DNA of 64,000 bases. Source: Pseudobacteriovorax antillogorgiicola (lineage in GTDB: Bacteria > Bdellovibrionota_B > Oligoflexia > Oligoflexales > RGVZ01). Shown here piece after piece: positions 1-8,006 of the stretch. Where the stretch lies: assembly GCA_945898195.1 (NCBI GenBank), contig CAMDHM010000008.1, positions 1 through 64,000 of the forward strand. The letters are read 5' to 3'. Below the pieces are notes generated by a model. The model did no database searches, was not told the origin of the DNA, and saw nothing but the letters and a program-made list of their open reading frames with translations. Position numbers and translations under genes: made by a program. Position 1 is the first letter of the stretch; each line of letters opens with the position of its first letter.

Positions 1-2
1 AC

Positions 3-143
3 GAATCCATCGCGCGTTTACGGAAATTGGCGGCCGCGCAGGGATTCAAGTTGCGCGGAGAGCCCGTCTACGCGCGGTACAATCCACCCTGGACGCCGTG
101 GTTTTGGCGCCGCAACGAGATCTTGATTGAATTGGTAGAGTGA
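3..143 (+). CDS. SOUL-type heme-binding protein, C-terminal end (partial)
   Basis: The window opens inside a gene whose last 46 residues are readable in frame from base 3 to the TGA at 141-143. They contain ARYNPPWTPWFWRRNEILIE, which matches the conserved C-terminal strand of the SOUL/HBP heme-binding family (R-Y-[ND]-P-P-W-T-x-W-[FM]-x-R-R-N-E). Family members are soluble or periplasmic proteins that bind heme loosely; what this one does cannot be told from the fragment. The 5' part lies outside the window. Only about a quarter of a typical 180-200 residue protein is visible, but the motif is distinctive. Confidence 0.8.
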   Translation, partial: ESIARLRKLAAAQGFKLRGEPVYARYNPPWTPWFWRRNEILIELVE

Positions 144-302
144 TCCACCAACTTCCCCGTCCGATCCCGCCTCGCTAGGGGCGGTGGCCTAATTGTCCTG
201 TACGGTAGACGACGCGTCGGCAAGACCGCATTGTTACGGCATTGGTTAGGCCAACGCAAATCAAGCTACAGCCAAGCGATCGAAGGACACCACCTTCTAT
301 AG
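144..302 (+). pseudogene. P-loop ATPase N-terminal scrap
   Basis: Directly after the SOUL stop, and in the same frame, about 40 codons read GLIVLYGRRRVGKTALLRHW before a TAG at 300-302. This is the Walker A region of the archaeal-type ATPase family (DUF234-like), whose hallmark is LYGRRRVGKT. There is no start codon in a sensible place, no Walker B, and no remainder of the roughly 350-450 residue protein, so it is read as a decayed remnant. Several other ATPase pieces and intact ATPases lie within the next 5 kb. Confidence 0.6.
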
Positions 303-329
303 GTGGAACAGATCTCAAATGACCCAGCA

Positions 330-1229
330 TCACATGGCGGATCTGCGGAAGACCACCAAGTCCACGCCTTCATTGGATGGCAATGGTCTGGCATCAATCC
401 CATTCGCGCGGTAGTGCTCTGCGACCGCGTCCGGTTCGGGCCCATGCCCCGTTCGCTCTTGGATCCAGACGATTTCTTCGCCCGGAGTCCTGTCAAGCAG
501 ATTGCGGATGACAGTGATACCGTCGGGACTTGTTAGATCAACGGACCAGCTGTTCAATGGAACATCCTGTGACGCGATAATCCGGACATCGGCGGAGCCA
601 TCGTCAATACCATTGTGAACGGCACCCTTATTGTCATACTTCCGCAGCCGAAGATCCCCAACCATGCCGTAGAATGGTTCGCTGGAAATGACCCTCTCCC
701 CATGGAACAATGCGTAAATGCTTGTCGCCATCAAGGGCGTCGATCCGAGGATGGGATGCCTCTTGATCTCATTTTCCGCCTCACGGATCCCTGCCGGATA
801 CCAGAATGCTGGATCAATTCGCACATCACGAGCCTGGTACAGGTTGGCCACACCAGAGATCGCGATGAACACGGCCAGCACAGCACTCAACCCCCTCCCT
901 GTCGTCGTCCTTAGCTCAGCAGCTAGCATCGCGAGAGCAAGCCAGCAACAAGTCACGAGGATCAACTGGTGCCGCCCTTGTCCACCAAACGGATAACGGC
1001 CAAGGAGGCTGCCAGCCACGAGGCCGGCCAGGACGAATGCCGGAAGTAGCAACACAACTCTTCGCGTGCGCTGCACCGCGTTGGAATCAGGTGGCATTAG
1101 GACAGAGATTGATACAAGGACTAGGCACAGCAGCGGGATCATCAATCCTACTACTGGAGCCTCGACATCCACCCACGGAAACAGCACGGACGTCTCGATA
1201 CGCGCAACGCGCGACAAGAACTGCCACAC
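330..1229 (-). pseudogene. C-terminal part of a polytopic membrane glycosyltransferase-like protein
   Basis: An open frame of 299 codons begins at a GTG (1229) with an in-frame TGA only about a dozen codons upstream. The first 125 residues hold three to four hydrophobic segments (near 25-45, 54-77, 83-125). A soluble C-terminal domain of about 170 residues follows, containing WYPAGIREAENEI and a terminal VVFRRSAM. This resembles the C-terminal half of PMT/ArnT-like (GT39-type) glycosyltransferases, which use polyprenyl-phosphate sugars in the inner membrane. The catalytic N-terminal half is missing and no ribosome-binding site is evident, so a 5' deletion is likely. The family assignment is tentative. 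Confidence 0.45.
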
Positions 1230-1510
1230 AGGTTCATCGCCCTGTTGTTGATCTCCATCTCAATCTTTTTGATTTGATATCGACTGACGTTTCCAAGGCT
1301 AGATTTCTTGGGAAGGTATTGCCGTAGTATTCCGATGCGATTCTCTTGTATCACTCGACGGTATCCGCTCATGCAACCTCCCGATTGTGGTAAATCAGAG
1401 ATTGCTTGACGGACCGTCAGGTGGCGACCCCTAATTCACTGTTTCGTGTAGCTGTTGCACTGAGAAGTTGACGGCGGGAAAACTACAGGAATGGTACCTA
1501 GTATCCGAAA
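1230..1510. other. Gene-free stretch between remnants
   Basis: Nothing convincing is seen here. A 73-codon minus-strand frame (1151-1372) overlaps the membrane-protein remnant in another frame and shows no recognisable motif. The stretch lies between two truncated genes and is best read as decayed sequence at a recombination junction. Confidence 0.4.
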
Positions 1511-1819
1511 TTGAGCATCGCGGCGATTCACCCACCCAATCGTTTGCCGGAGCTTGGCGAAATCGCCGGGTGGAAAAAAAACAATAAGGAACCTGTGGAA
1601 GTCGACTTTGTTATAAAACACCACGGCGTGGCGCTTCCGATCGAAGTCAAGGCCTCACTCAATGTCGGCAAAAGGCATTGTAAAAACTTATTTCACTATT
1701 GCAAAATATTTGGGACAAAACGGGGCGTGCTACTTGCACTCTACGTCAAAAAATCATTTTCAAAAGATCAGGTCCAAATTGAAGTCATCCCAGCCTACCT
1801 GGCCGAAGAACTAAAATAG
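1511..1819 (+). pseudogene. DUF4143 ATPase C-terminal remnant
   Basis: About 100 codons encode the C-terminal nuclease-like fold of AAA_14/DUF4143 ATPases. VEVDFVIKHHGVALPIEVKA keeps the E-V-D-F and I-E-V-K residues of that domain. The AAA domain that should precede it (about 300 residues) is absent, and the only possible start is a TTG without a Shine-Dalgarno sequence. It lies just downstream of, and convergent to, an intact relative on the opposite strand. It appears to be the tail of a lost paralogue, not a functional gene. Confidence 0.6.
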
Positions 1820-1842
1820 ACGGCGCCCTGTGTTCCGTTTAC

Positions 1843-3060
1843 TCAAAAGTCATCATTTTTCCGCGCCACCTGTTGGCTCCAAAGCTGCGTCAAAAACTCT
1901 TGCCAGGGAAGAATTTCGATATCAGGAGCCGACTTCCCGGCTGATTTTGGTAGTGAAATCCTTCGCGCCGGATCTTCTAAACAAACCAGGATCAAACGCC
2001 GGAAGCCACCTTCCTCTGATAATGCTTTCAACCCTGAAAGATCGCGTTGAGCTATATCGCGCTTCCCCTTGACCTCGATGGCAACATCATCTCCAATCAA
2101 AAAATCAACTTCAAATCCTGATGTAGACCTCCAGTAGGTCATCGGTAATCCGATTTGTTTATAGTCAAGGTAGGTCTTTATTTCGTGGAATATATAGGCC
2201 TCAAAGGCGTCTCCAAAGTCGCTTGAACCCTCTTTTACTGTTGGTTTTCCCGAAATGGCACGTGCCACACCGTTGTCAAAGAAATAGAATTTCGAGGTTT
2301 CAAAGGCCTTGCGTTTACGCGCTTTTTTCCAGGACGGGACTTCATGGCAGAATCTGGTGTCGTAAAGAATGCCAAAATATTCGGCCACCGTTCGAGCGGG
2401 CACCTTGGCGTCATTTCCGACGTTCTTGTAATTGACAATTTGACCCGAGCAACTTGCTGCGATTTTCAGGAATCTTGAAAATGCGTCTAGTTTACGTAGT
2501 CGCGCTTCCTGAGCGATCTCGATCGAAAGGTATGTTCCGACATAGGATTGCAAATCGGCGCGAGCATCATCAGAAAAATAGATCGATGGCAACAAGCCGA
2601 CATTGACGGCGCGGCGCAAATCAAATTTATCCTGCAATTCGGACCAGGAAAATGGATGGAGGAATCTTTCGCGGGCGCGACCCCCTAAAAGATTAATGGT
2701 ATTTGCCTCCAACTTTAGTTTGCGAGCCGATGATCCCGTGAGTAAAAAACGGCATCTCTTTTTTTCAATTAGGAGGTGCACCTCATCAAGCAATGAGGGG
2801 AGCTTTTGTACCTCATCGATCATGATGATTTGCCCTTCTGCACCTGCACGCTTCACTTCTGACTGCAAGAGTGATGGCGTTTGGCTGTACCGGAGGAGCG
2901 TTGCGGGGTCGAGCAAGTCGATGACCAGCGTCGTCTCAGAAAGGACATGTCCGGCAAGGAGTGACTTACCCGTTTGGCGGGGACCAAAGAGGAAAACTGA
3001 TTTATGCGTGAGATCTTTGATTAGATCAATTTGACGCGGGATATATGTATATTTATCCAT
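1843..3060 (-). CDS. AAA_14/DUF4143 ATPase
   Basis: A 405-residue protein with an N-terminal AAA_14 domain and a C-terminal DUF4143 domain. Walker A is GPRQTGKS (residues 26-33), Walker B is IIMIDEVQKLP (around 78-88), and the sensor motif is LLTGSSARKL (around 106-115). The C-terminal domain keeps FEVDFLIG and AIEVKG of its PD-(D/E)xK-like fold. The ATG at 3060 is chosen over an upstream start because AAGGAG lies just before it. The family is common in bacteria and archaea, often near mobile elements; its biochemical role is poorly defined. It has a paralogue at 4242-5429 on the same strand. Confidence 0.85.
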   Translation of the reverse strand: MDKYTYIPRQIDLIKDLTHKSVFLFGPRQTGKSLLAGHVLSETTLVIDLLDPATLLRYSQTPSLLQSEVKRAGAEGQIIMIDEVQKLPSLLDEVHLLIEKKRCRFLLTGSSARKLKLEANTINLLGGRARERFLHPFSWSELQDKFDLRRAVNVGLLPSIYFSDDARADLQSYVGTYLSIEIAQEARLRKLDAFSRFLKIAASCSGQIVNYKNVGNDAKVPARTVAEYFGILYDTRFCHEVPSWKKARKRKAFETSKFYFFDNGVARAISGKPTVKEGSSDFGDAFEAYIFHEIKTYLDYKQIGLPMTYWRSTSGFEVDFLIGDDVAIEVKGKRDIAQRDLSGLKALSEEGGFRRLILVCLEDPARRISLPKSAGKSAPDIEILPWQEFLTQLWSQQVARKNDDF

Positions 3061-3228
3061 AATTATAGCTCCTTGGAGAATTTTAGAGGAATTGGAACGC
3101 AGATTCAACCTAATTTATGAAATTCAGCAGTAAGCTGATATTATTGAGTAAATTAGGTGTGTGGATCTTCCCATTTCACGGGCGCGGCGTCTAGATCGCA
3201 TCAAAGAAATAAAGGAATTTATTCCGAC

Positions 3229-3768
3229 ATGCCAACAAAAGAAAAGGGTAAGGGTCATGTCTTAAATCACAGCTCGAAGGAGCTGCTTGTTCTTGAGACT
3301 GATTCAGGACCACCCGTGGTCCACAAGCTTGGACCTAAGAAAAAATCTCCGGCGAATGTTGACGCCGATGGATTCAAGCGCGCTGACGGCGAATCAATTT
3401 TGTTGCATAGTAGTTGGTGGAAAATTCCAGATGACTTCAAAGCTGACATCTATCAGGTTGGCGGCAATTTCTTAATTCCCGTAAGCGTCATGGCTCCTGT
3501 ACCAGATCTGCATTTCGGTAACTATGAAATCCGCCAGGAAGCTGATTGGGGAGAAAAGCTCACCTATGTCACCGGCATTTTGAAGGACACGCGCGGTATA
3601 ACGACTGGATATTTCATTGAGGGGCGCGGCGAAGTTACGATTGCGGACGCGATAAAGCAAGCCAAGGAAGGAGGACTCGATAATGTCGTCGTTGTCAAAA
3701 ACAAAAATGGACGAACATTCCTTAGAACGAAAAGAAATACAACCTCTGACGACAACCTTACCGCATAA
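3229..3768 (+). CDS. DUF3892-like protein
   Basis: A 179-residue soluble protein without signal peptide. The C-terminal third (ITTGYFIEGRGEVTIADAIK, then VVVVKNKNGRTFLRTKRN and a final DDNL) resembles DUF3892, a small domain of unknown function often found in accessory regions. The first 120 residues are not recognised; they include a lysine-rich start and a W-W pair. The ATG at 3229 is preferred because AAAGGAA precedes it by about nine bases. The next gene starts inside its 3' end, so the two are probably translated together. Function unknown. Confidence 0.6.
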   Translation: MPTKEKGKGHVLNHSSKELLVLETDSGPPVVHKLGPKKKSPANVDADGFKRADGESILLHSSWWKIPDDFKADIYQVGGNFLIPVSVMAPVPDLHFGNYEIRQEADWGEKLTYVTGILKDTRGITTGYFIEGRGEVTIADAIKQAKEGGLDNVVVVKNKNGRTFLRTKRNTTSDDNLTA

Positions 3769-4117
3769 GGTCTTTAGCATTTCTGCCCTTGCGGTCAGTT
3801 TGATTCCTTATGTTTGGGTATTGGGGATCATAAGCCTCGCAATTCGAGCGAGACTCTATCTCGGGCATTGGCCGAAGCCATCCCATCCTGACCCAAAGCA
3901 CTTGCCGTTCGAGTTTCACCAAGCGGTATTGTGGGCCATATTCGAAGGCGTAAAGTGGTCGATCGTGATCGTGCCGACTCTCTATCTCGCTAGCAGAATT
4001 CTTCTAAAAACGAAGCTAGGGCGTAGCCCGCTGCACATATATTTGCTCGGATGGGGCGTCATAGCATTGATGATCATTGTTCCCCACATCGATTTCGTAA
4101 TGTGGTTCATGGATTGA
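3683..4117 (+). CDS. Small membrane protein of unknown function
   Basis: A 144-residue protein with about three hydrophobic segments (near 30-53, 83-107 and 119-140) separated by basic loops, and a charged N-terminus. It overlaps the end of the preceding DUF3892-like gene by 86 bases in a different frame. A strong ribosome-binding site (AAGGAGG) sits about nine bases before the ATG at 3683, which supports real expression. It resembles no family I recognise. Its coupling to the upstream gene suggests a two-gene unit sitting between two ATPases of opposite orientation. Confidence 0.5.
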   Translation: MSSLSKTKMDEHSLERKEIQPLTTTLPHKVFSISALAVSLIPYVWVLGIISLAIRARLYLGHWPKPSHPDPKHLPFEFHQAVLWAIFEGVKWSIVIVPTLYLASRILLKTKLGRSPLHIYLLGWGVIALMIIVPHIDFVMWFMD

Positions 4118-4153
4118 TGCAGCGATAACAAAAGATAGGGTCCTTGAGTAGAG

Positions 4154-4217
4154 CCTGTTCGGAGTTCCGTGACTCCGCGTTTCTCCTCGCGACTTTATCC
4201 ACAGAACTCCGAACAGG
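4154..4217. repeat. Perfect 14-base inverted repeat
   Basis: The arms cctgttcggagttc (4154-4167) and gaactccgaacagg (4204-4217) are exact reverse complements around a 36-base loop. They lie between the convergent ends of the small membrane protein and the second DUF4143 ATPase. It could act as a factor-independent or bidirectional terminator, although no T-tract follows either arm. It could also be a dispersed palindromic repeat. Confidence 0.6.
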
Positions 4218-4241
4218 GTCACACGTTTGGGATGATTCTAC

Positions 4242-5429
4242 TCAAAAGAATTCCCCAACCCAAAGTCGTTGATAAAAGTCTTTAACACTCAGTATGACGA
4301 CGCCATCATCTTCGAACGACTCGTCCCCAAGATATATCCCATAACAGGCTTCAAAGTGTGTCTTGGGATCTTGAACGAGCCGCTTAAGCGTCTCAGTCCA
4401 GGTCTTTTTCCACTTCGTGACATGTTTTGCTTCAAATCCGATATATGAAGCAGGTCGATTCATAATCTTTTTCTTTTTTTCGATCACGAAATCGACATCA
4501 AAACTATTCGTTACCGAGTAGTGGAAAAAATCTCGTCCCTTTTTATTGTAAGAGTTGTAGGCGCGTAGCTCGTTAAGAATCATCGACTCAAAAGCAAAGC
4601 CGCGCCACGCGTCTGGAAGTTCCTCGTTTAGCCAACCGGCTGCAGCCCGCGCCACGCCATGGTCAAAGAAATAAAACTTTGAATGGGCCACTTCCTTTGC
4701 GCGAATACCAAGTTTAAGCGCAGGAAGTCGGTACCCAACCAGTGTGTCTTCAAGTATGACGAAATAGTTGTCAACACTAGTTCGCTTTATTGCGGCTTGG
4801 CTTCCGATGGACTCTACATTGAGGAGTTGAGCGTGATGCTGAGCTGCGGTACGTAGAAATCTTGCAAATGGCTCGAGATTTCGCGTCAATGCTTCGGCCG
4901 CGATTTCCTCTTTGAGGTAGGTTTCTACATAACTCGAAAGCGTATCAATGGAATGGGCGACATCATTGACAACATGTGGCAGCGCGCCAAAATCGATGAC
5001 AAATTTTAGCTGAGAGCTGTCATCAATTTCGCTAAGTGTCAGTGGAAACATATTGCATCTGATGGCGCGGCCAGCGAGCAGGTTTGCATGGTCTCGCTTT
5101 AGCTTCCTTGCACTGGATCCCGTCAGAGCGAAATTCAGTCCGGCCGTCTCGTAAAGATGATGTACTTCATTCAACAGCTCAGGAACCCTCTGAACCTCAT
5201 CTATGACCACCCAGTCTCCGCGAGCAAGGTTTGCCGAACGCTTCCTTAGAAGTGATGGATTGCTGTGAAAGTCCAAATAAACATCTGATTTTAGTAAATT
5301 GATGTCTAACGCAGGTTTTAAATTTGATCGTAGCCAGGTGGATTTTCCAACACCTCGTGGCCCTAAGAGCAGAAATGACTTGTCGGGGGCATCGAGCAAA
5401 CGTCTGAAATTATTATCTTTAATAAGCAT
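4242..5429 (-). CDS. AAA_14/DUF4143 ATPase, second copy
   Basis: A 395-residue relative of the ATPase at 1843-3060. Walker A is GPRGVGKS (23-30), Walker B is WVVIDEVQRVP, and the sensor motif is ALTGSSARKLKR. The C-terminal DUF4143 part keeps FDVDFVIEKKKK and FEAKHV. The two proteins differ in most positions outside the motifs, so this is not a recent duplication. The ATG at 5429 fits the family's usual N-terminus; an upstream ATG at 5477 would add a hydrophobic stretch and is less likely. No clear Shine-Dalgarno is seen. The role is unknown beyond the predicted ATPase. Confidence 0.82.
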   Translation of the reverse strand: MLIKDNNFRRLLDAPDKSFLLLGPRGVGKSTWLRSNLKPALDINLLKSDVYLDFHSNPSLLRKRSANLARGDWVVIDEVQRVPELLNEVHHLYETAGLNFALTGSSARKLKRDHANLLAGRAIRCNMFPLTLSEIDDSSQLKFVIDFGALPHVVNDVAHSIDTLSSYVETYLKEEIAAEALTRNLEPFARFLRTAAQHHAQLLNVESIGSQAAIKRTSVDNYFVILEDTLVGYRLPALKLGIRAKEVAHSKFYFFDHGVARAAAGWLNEELPDAWRGFAFESMILNELRAYNSYNKKGRDFFHYSVTNSFDVDFVIEKKKKIMNRPASYIGFEAKHVTKWKKTWTETLKRLVQDPKTHFEACYGIYLGDESFEDDGVVILSVKDFYQRLWVGEFF

Positions 5430-5642
5430 AAGGCAATTTGTCCGGTTGAATTGGAGAAATAGAAGCAAAATCTCCAATGGCAGTGGAGATTTCGATTATA
5501 TCAGGATGTGGAACTTGTGCAAAGAAGTCCGGTGGCCGCTGGCCTTCCAAATCTGAAGAACGGCTCATGTTGCTTGTTTTGATACCTGCAGTACGGCAAT
5601 GCAGGGACAGCCGCACCGCGCCTCATCCGGGCAACGAAGATT

Positions 5643-5987
5643 GTGGGAAATTCAAGCACACTTCACGATCTATCCCGTAGTACGGTGTATTTGACGAGAT
5701 GGTTTGACGCGATCTCTGCGTGCCGCGCTTTAACTCACAATGGTCAAACGGCGGGTAGTTGGCGCTTGCCTGAGGTAGATGAGCTTAGGGGCGCTTACGT
5801 GCATGGAATCAGCGGTGCTGTGCGTGCGAATTGGATGACGTTAGCGGATATATCGGGTAATTATTTTTGGTCGGCTTCCTCTTTCTCGTACGATACCGAT
5901 GTCGCATGGATCGTGAATTTGGCGGACGGTAACACGAGCTTCAACAGTAAGAACGACGGCAACGCCGCCGTTGTTTGTGTTCAGTAG
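5643..5987 (+). CDS. DUF1566 (Lcl-type) domain protein, probably 5'-truncated
   Basis: About 114 codons encode most of a DUF1566 domain. The family pattern W-x-x-A-x-x-x-C...G-x-W-R-L-P-x-x-x-E-L is seen as RWFDAISACRAL and SWRLPEVDELRG, then YFWSASSF and AWIVNLADG, ending in VVCVQ. These domains are exported and fold like C-type lectins. No signal peptide or upstream domain is present; the frame opens just after a TGA at 5580, and the only start is a GTG at 5643 without a ribosome-binding site. It may be a remnant of a larger surface protein. Confidence 0.5.
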   Translation: MGNSSTLHDLSRSTVYLTRWFDAISACRALTHNGQTAGSWRLPEVDELRGAYVHGISGAVRANWMTLADISGNYFWSASSFSYDTDVAWIVNLADGNTSFNSKNDGNAAVVCVQ

Positions 5988-6071
5988 TTAGGGCGTGGTC
6001 CCCCCGGCATCCGTTTTATTGCATTTTATTTCCGAATCGGTTGCTGGCTATGCATTGTGGTCGCTCATTAA

Positions 6072-6490
6072 TTGACGCACGGCGCTGGGGTTGCGGGGAT
6101 GCCTGAAGGCATCGGTAACGATGGGGTGCTAGACTATCGGAGCAGTGGATTTGTCGTCGCCAGGTGCCTGTTGCTTGCATCGTGCATGACGGTTCTTGCC
6201 GCTCAGACTGGGCGCGTGCTCGGCACCGGAAAGACGGGCGGATATATGGGGTTTGGGATGCTAAGCAGCACCACCATGGATTCGGACACAGGAGCTACTG
6301 AAAAGTCGGACAAAATTGCCATGATTTCAGGAATCAGGCATGGCGTCTCCGAAACAATGGACTTGGGTATGCGCGGGAATTCACTTGGTCACTTGTTGCA
6401 GGAGTAGTCTTTGGCGAAGGCACCGCAAATAACTCTGATGTAGTAGCGATCACCGAGTGGATGCTGGGACCGTTTCAGTCGCGTGGATAA
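6072..6490 (+). pseudogene. Outer-membrane beta-barrel protein remnant with frameshift
   Basis: The first frame (to 6407) encodes a hydrophobic, signal-like segment with a Cys followed by GKTGGYMGFGML and ISGIRHGVSETMDLGMRG. This alternating pattern is typical of the first strands of beta-barrel proteins. From about 6380 the coherent reading moves to another frame, giving FTWSLVAGVVFGEG to a TAA at 6488. Together they span only about 135 residues, well short of a full barrel. This looks like a gene broken by an indel and an internal deletion; no function should be assumed. Confidence 0.45.
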
Positions 6491-6491
6491 A

Positions 6492-7088
6492 TCAGTCGTT
6501 CTGGACGGCAAACTCAAATTCGCCCATCTTCACGGCATTTTTGCCTGCCACAATCTTCACGCTGTGGGAGTATCCCGGCGCAAAGAATCTCGCAGCTGCA
6601 ATTTTAAAATAGGCATAAAGGCCCTGATCGTAATCCTGCACCAGACTATTTTTATCGCTCGCGGTAAGGCCTACTTCGCTATTGCACATTGGCTCGGCAG
6701 CTTTTGCGTCAAACCTGCCAAATTCTACATACGATTTGTTGAAGTTGAGATCGCGAGACTTGGATGGGTAAAAGGATAAGCCGTCGACTTTCACATCAAG
6801 GACCTCAAGTCCTTCGATGTTTGGAAGGATTAAGAAGAGCGCGCAAAAATCTCGATGACGATCGTTGATGCTTGCACTCCGAAGCGTGCTTGAATTCCTG
6901 AGGACCTTAAACTTCGGTTCCTGGGGCTCCGCAGTTGATGATTCAGGCTGATCATAGCCTGGTGTGTTAATTTTGTGTGGCGGATCGAGGTAGAAGGCAT
7001 CCTCAGACTGGTCGCGTCCGCAATTCGACAATGCCGATGAAACCATTACGACGAAAATTCCACGCAAAAAATTGTGCGATCTAATCAT
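6492..7088 (-). CDS. Putative lipoprotein of unknown function
   Basis: A 198-residue protein with a lipoprotein-like N-terminus: basic MIRSHNFLR, a hydrophobic stretch, then ALSNC with the candidate acylated Cys at residue 23. Asn just before the Cys is unusual for a lipobox. The mature part starts with a Pro/Glu-rich linker (residues 35-60) and continues into a soluble domain with VLDVKVDGLSFY and a terminal KMGEFEFAVQ. No family is recognised. It is probably tethered to the periplasmic face of a membrane. Its 3' end abuts the barrel remnant. Confidence 0.6.
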   Translation of the reverse strand: MIRSHNFLRGIFVVMVSSALSNCGRDQSEDAFYLDPPHKINTPGYDQPESSTAEPQEPKFKVLRNSSTLRSASINDRHRDFCALFLILPNIEGLEVLDVKVDGLSFYPSKSRDLNFNKSYVEFGRFDAKAAEPMCNSEVGLTASDKNSLVQDYDQGLYAYFKIAAARFFAPGYSHSVKIVAGKNAVKMGEFEFAVQND

Positions 7089-7155
7089 GGGGCTGCCCTA
7101 GCAAAAAATGGTTTAGATTAACCTCAAATGCGTGATCACAGGGTGTGCGTATACG

Positions 7156-7620
7156 CTAAATATTGAGGCCGTCAAAGGGCCCTTTTGAATCGTCGATCAG
7201 CTTTTGGAACCCAGTCATCATCAAGGGGAGGTTGGCTTTAGCCACCTGATCCGTGATGACACTGGGGATCAGACCCTTAAATTTGATGTCGAGCTTGTAA
7301 ATGGCGTGGGTTTTGGTCTTGTCTTTACCCTTGGTTTTAAAGGTCCAAGAGCCAATATTACCCTTCAGGATGTTGGAGTCATCCAGGGTCCACCAGATCC
7401 TCTTTGGGCCATCCTCGAACATGTTTAGGACGTAATAAAAGGTTTTGACGATATTTAGTTCGTAGCGGACCTGGCAGACCGAACCGCTTTCTTTTGGGGG
7501 TAAGACATCAATTCTGGTAACACCCGGCAAATACTTGGGGTATTTATCGTATTTTTTGATACCCTCAAAAACTAAATCGAGGGTTCCGTTGAAAGTCGTT
7601 TCCGTTTCAAGGCTTGCCAT
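7156..7620 (-). CDS. SRPBCC (START-like, polyketide cyclase-type) protein
   Basis: A 154-residue cytoplasmic protein matching the helix-grip SRPBCC fold, in the branch that includes RatA/Coq10-like proteins. It begins with ETETTFNG and KKYDKYPKYLPG (the Y-P-x-F/Y-x-P-x-V family signature). Central strands read YELNIVKTFYYVLN and RIWWTLDD, and a long C-terminal helix follows. The fold binds a hydrophobic ligand in a central cavity; the ligand is unknown here. It is divergent from the KH-domain gene. Confidence 0.75.
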   Translation of the reverse strand: MASLETETTFNGTLDLVFEGIKKYDKYPKYLPGVTRIDVLPPKESGSVCQVRYELNIVKTFYYVLNMFEDGPKRIWWTLDDSNILKGNIGSWTFKTKGKDKTKTHAIYKLDIKFKGLIPSVITDQVAKANLPLMMTGFQKLIDDSKGPFDGLNI

Positions 7621-7724
7621 ACTTGACTCCCTTCCTTGCAGATCGCTAATCTTAAATGCAGGTGTATCTGTTCTGGTCGCTGTAAGTAATCGCTGTGAAC
7701 ACTCTACGCTGGACTGACGCTTAT

Positions 7725-7991
7725 ATGGATAATGCTATGACAAACGATGAAGTGTCGATGAAAGAGTTGGTTGAGTTTATTGCCAAGGCCCTGGTCGACG
7801 AAGTCGGCCGGATTGAGATCAATGAGATCGCTGGCAATCAAACCAACATTATTGAACTCAAGGTCGCGAAAGAAGACATCGGGAAGGTGATCGGCCGCCA
7901 GGGCCGGACCGCTGATGCCATCCGCACGATTTTGAACTGCGCAGCCGCCAAGCTGTCAAAACGCTATATTCTTCAGATTATTGACGAATAA
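7725..7991 (+). CDS. khpA: KH-domain RNA-binding protein KhpA
   Basis: A small single-KH protein. MKELVEFIAKALVDEVGRIE is the usual start of KhpA/YlqC, and VIGRQGRTADAIR supplies the GxxG loop that contacts RNA. The family binds RNA with low specificity and affects cell envelope and division in Gram-positives. The start is uncertain: ATGs at 7725, 7737 and 7758 are all in frame and none has a strong Shine-Dalgarno; homologue length favours 7737 or 7758. nagZ begins within about 15 bases downstream, so the two are likely cotranscribed. Confidence 0.8.
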   Translation: MDNAMTNDEVSMKELVEFIAKALVDEVGRIEINEIAGNQTNIIELKVAKEDIGKVIGRQGRTADAIRTILNCAAAKLSKRYILQIIDE

Positions 7992-8006
7992 ACCTTGGCA
8001 GGCAAA

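Noticed and set aside
1151-1372. A 73-codon minus-strand ORF as the missing N-terminus of the membrane-protein remnant
   Set aside because: It is in a different frame, overlaps the remnant, and lacks the hydrophobic segments expected of the missing half.
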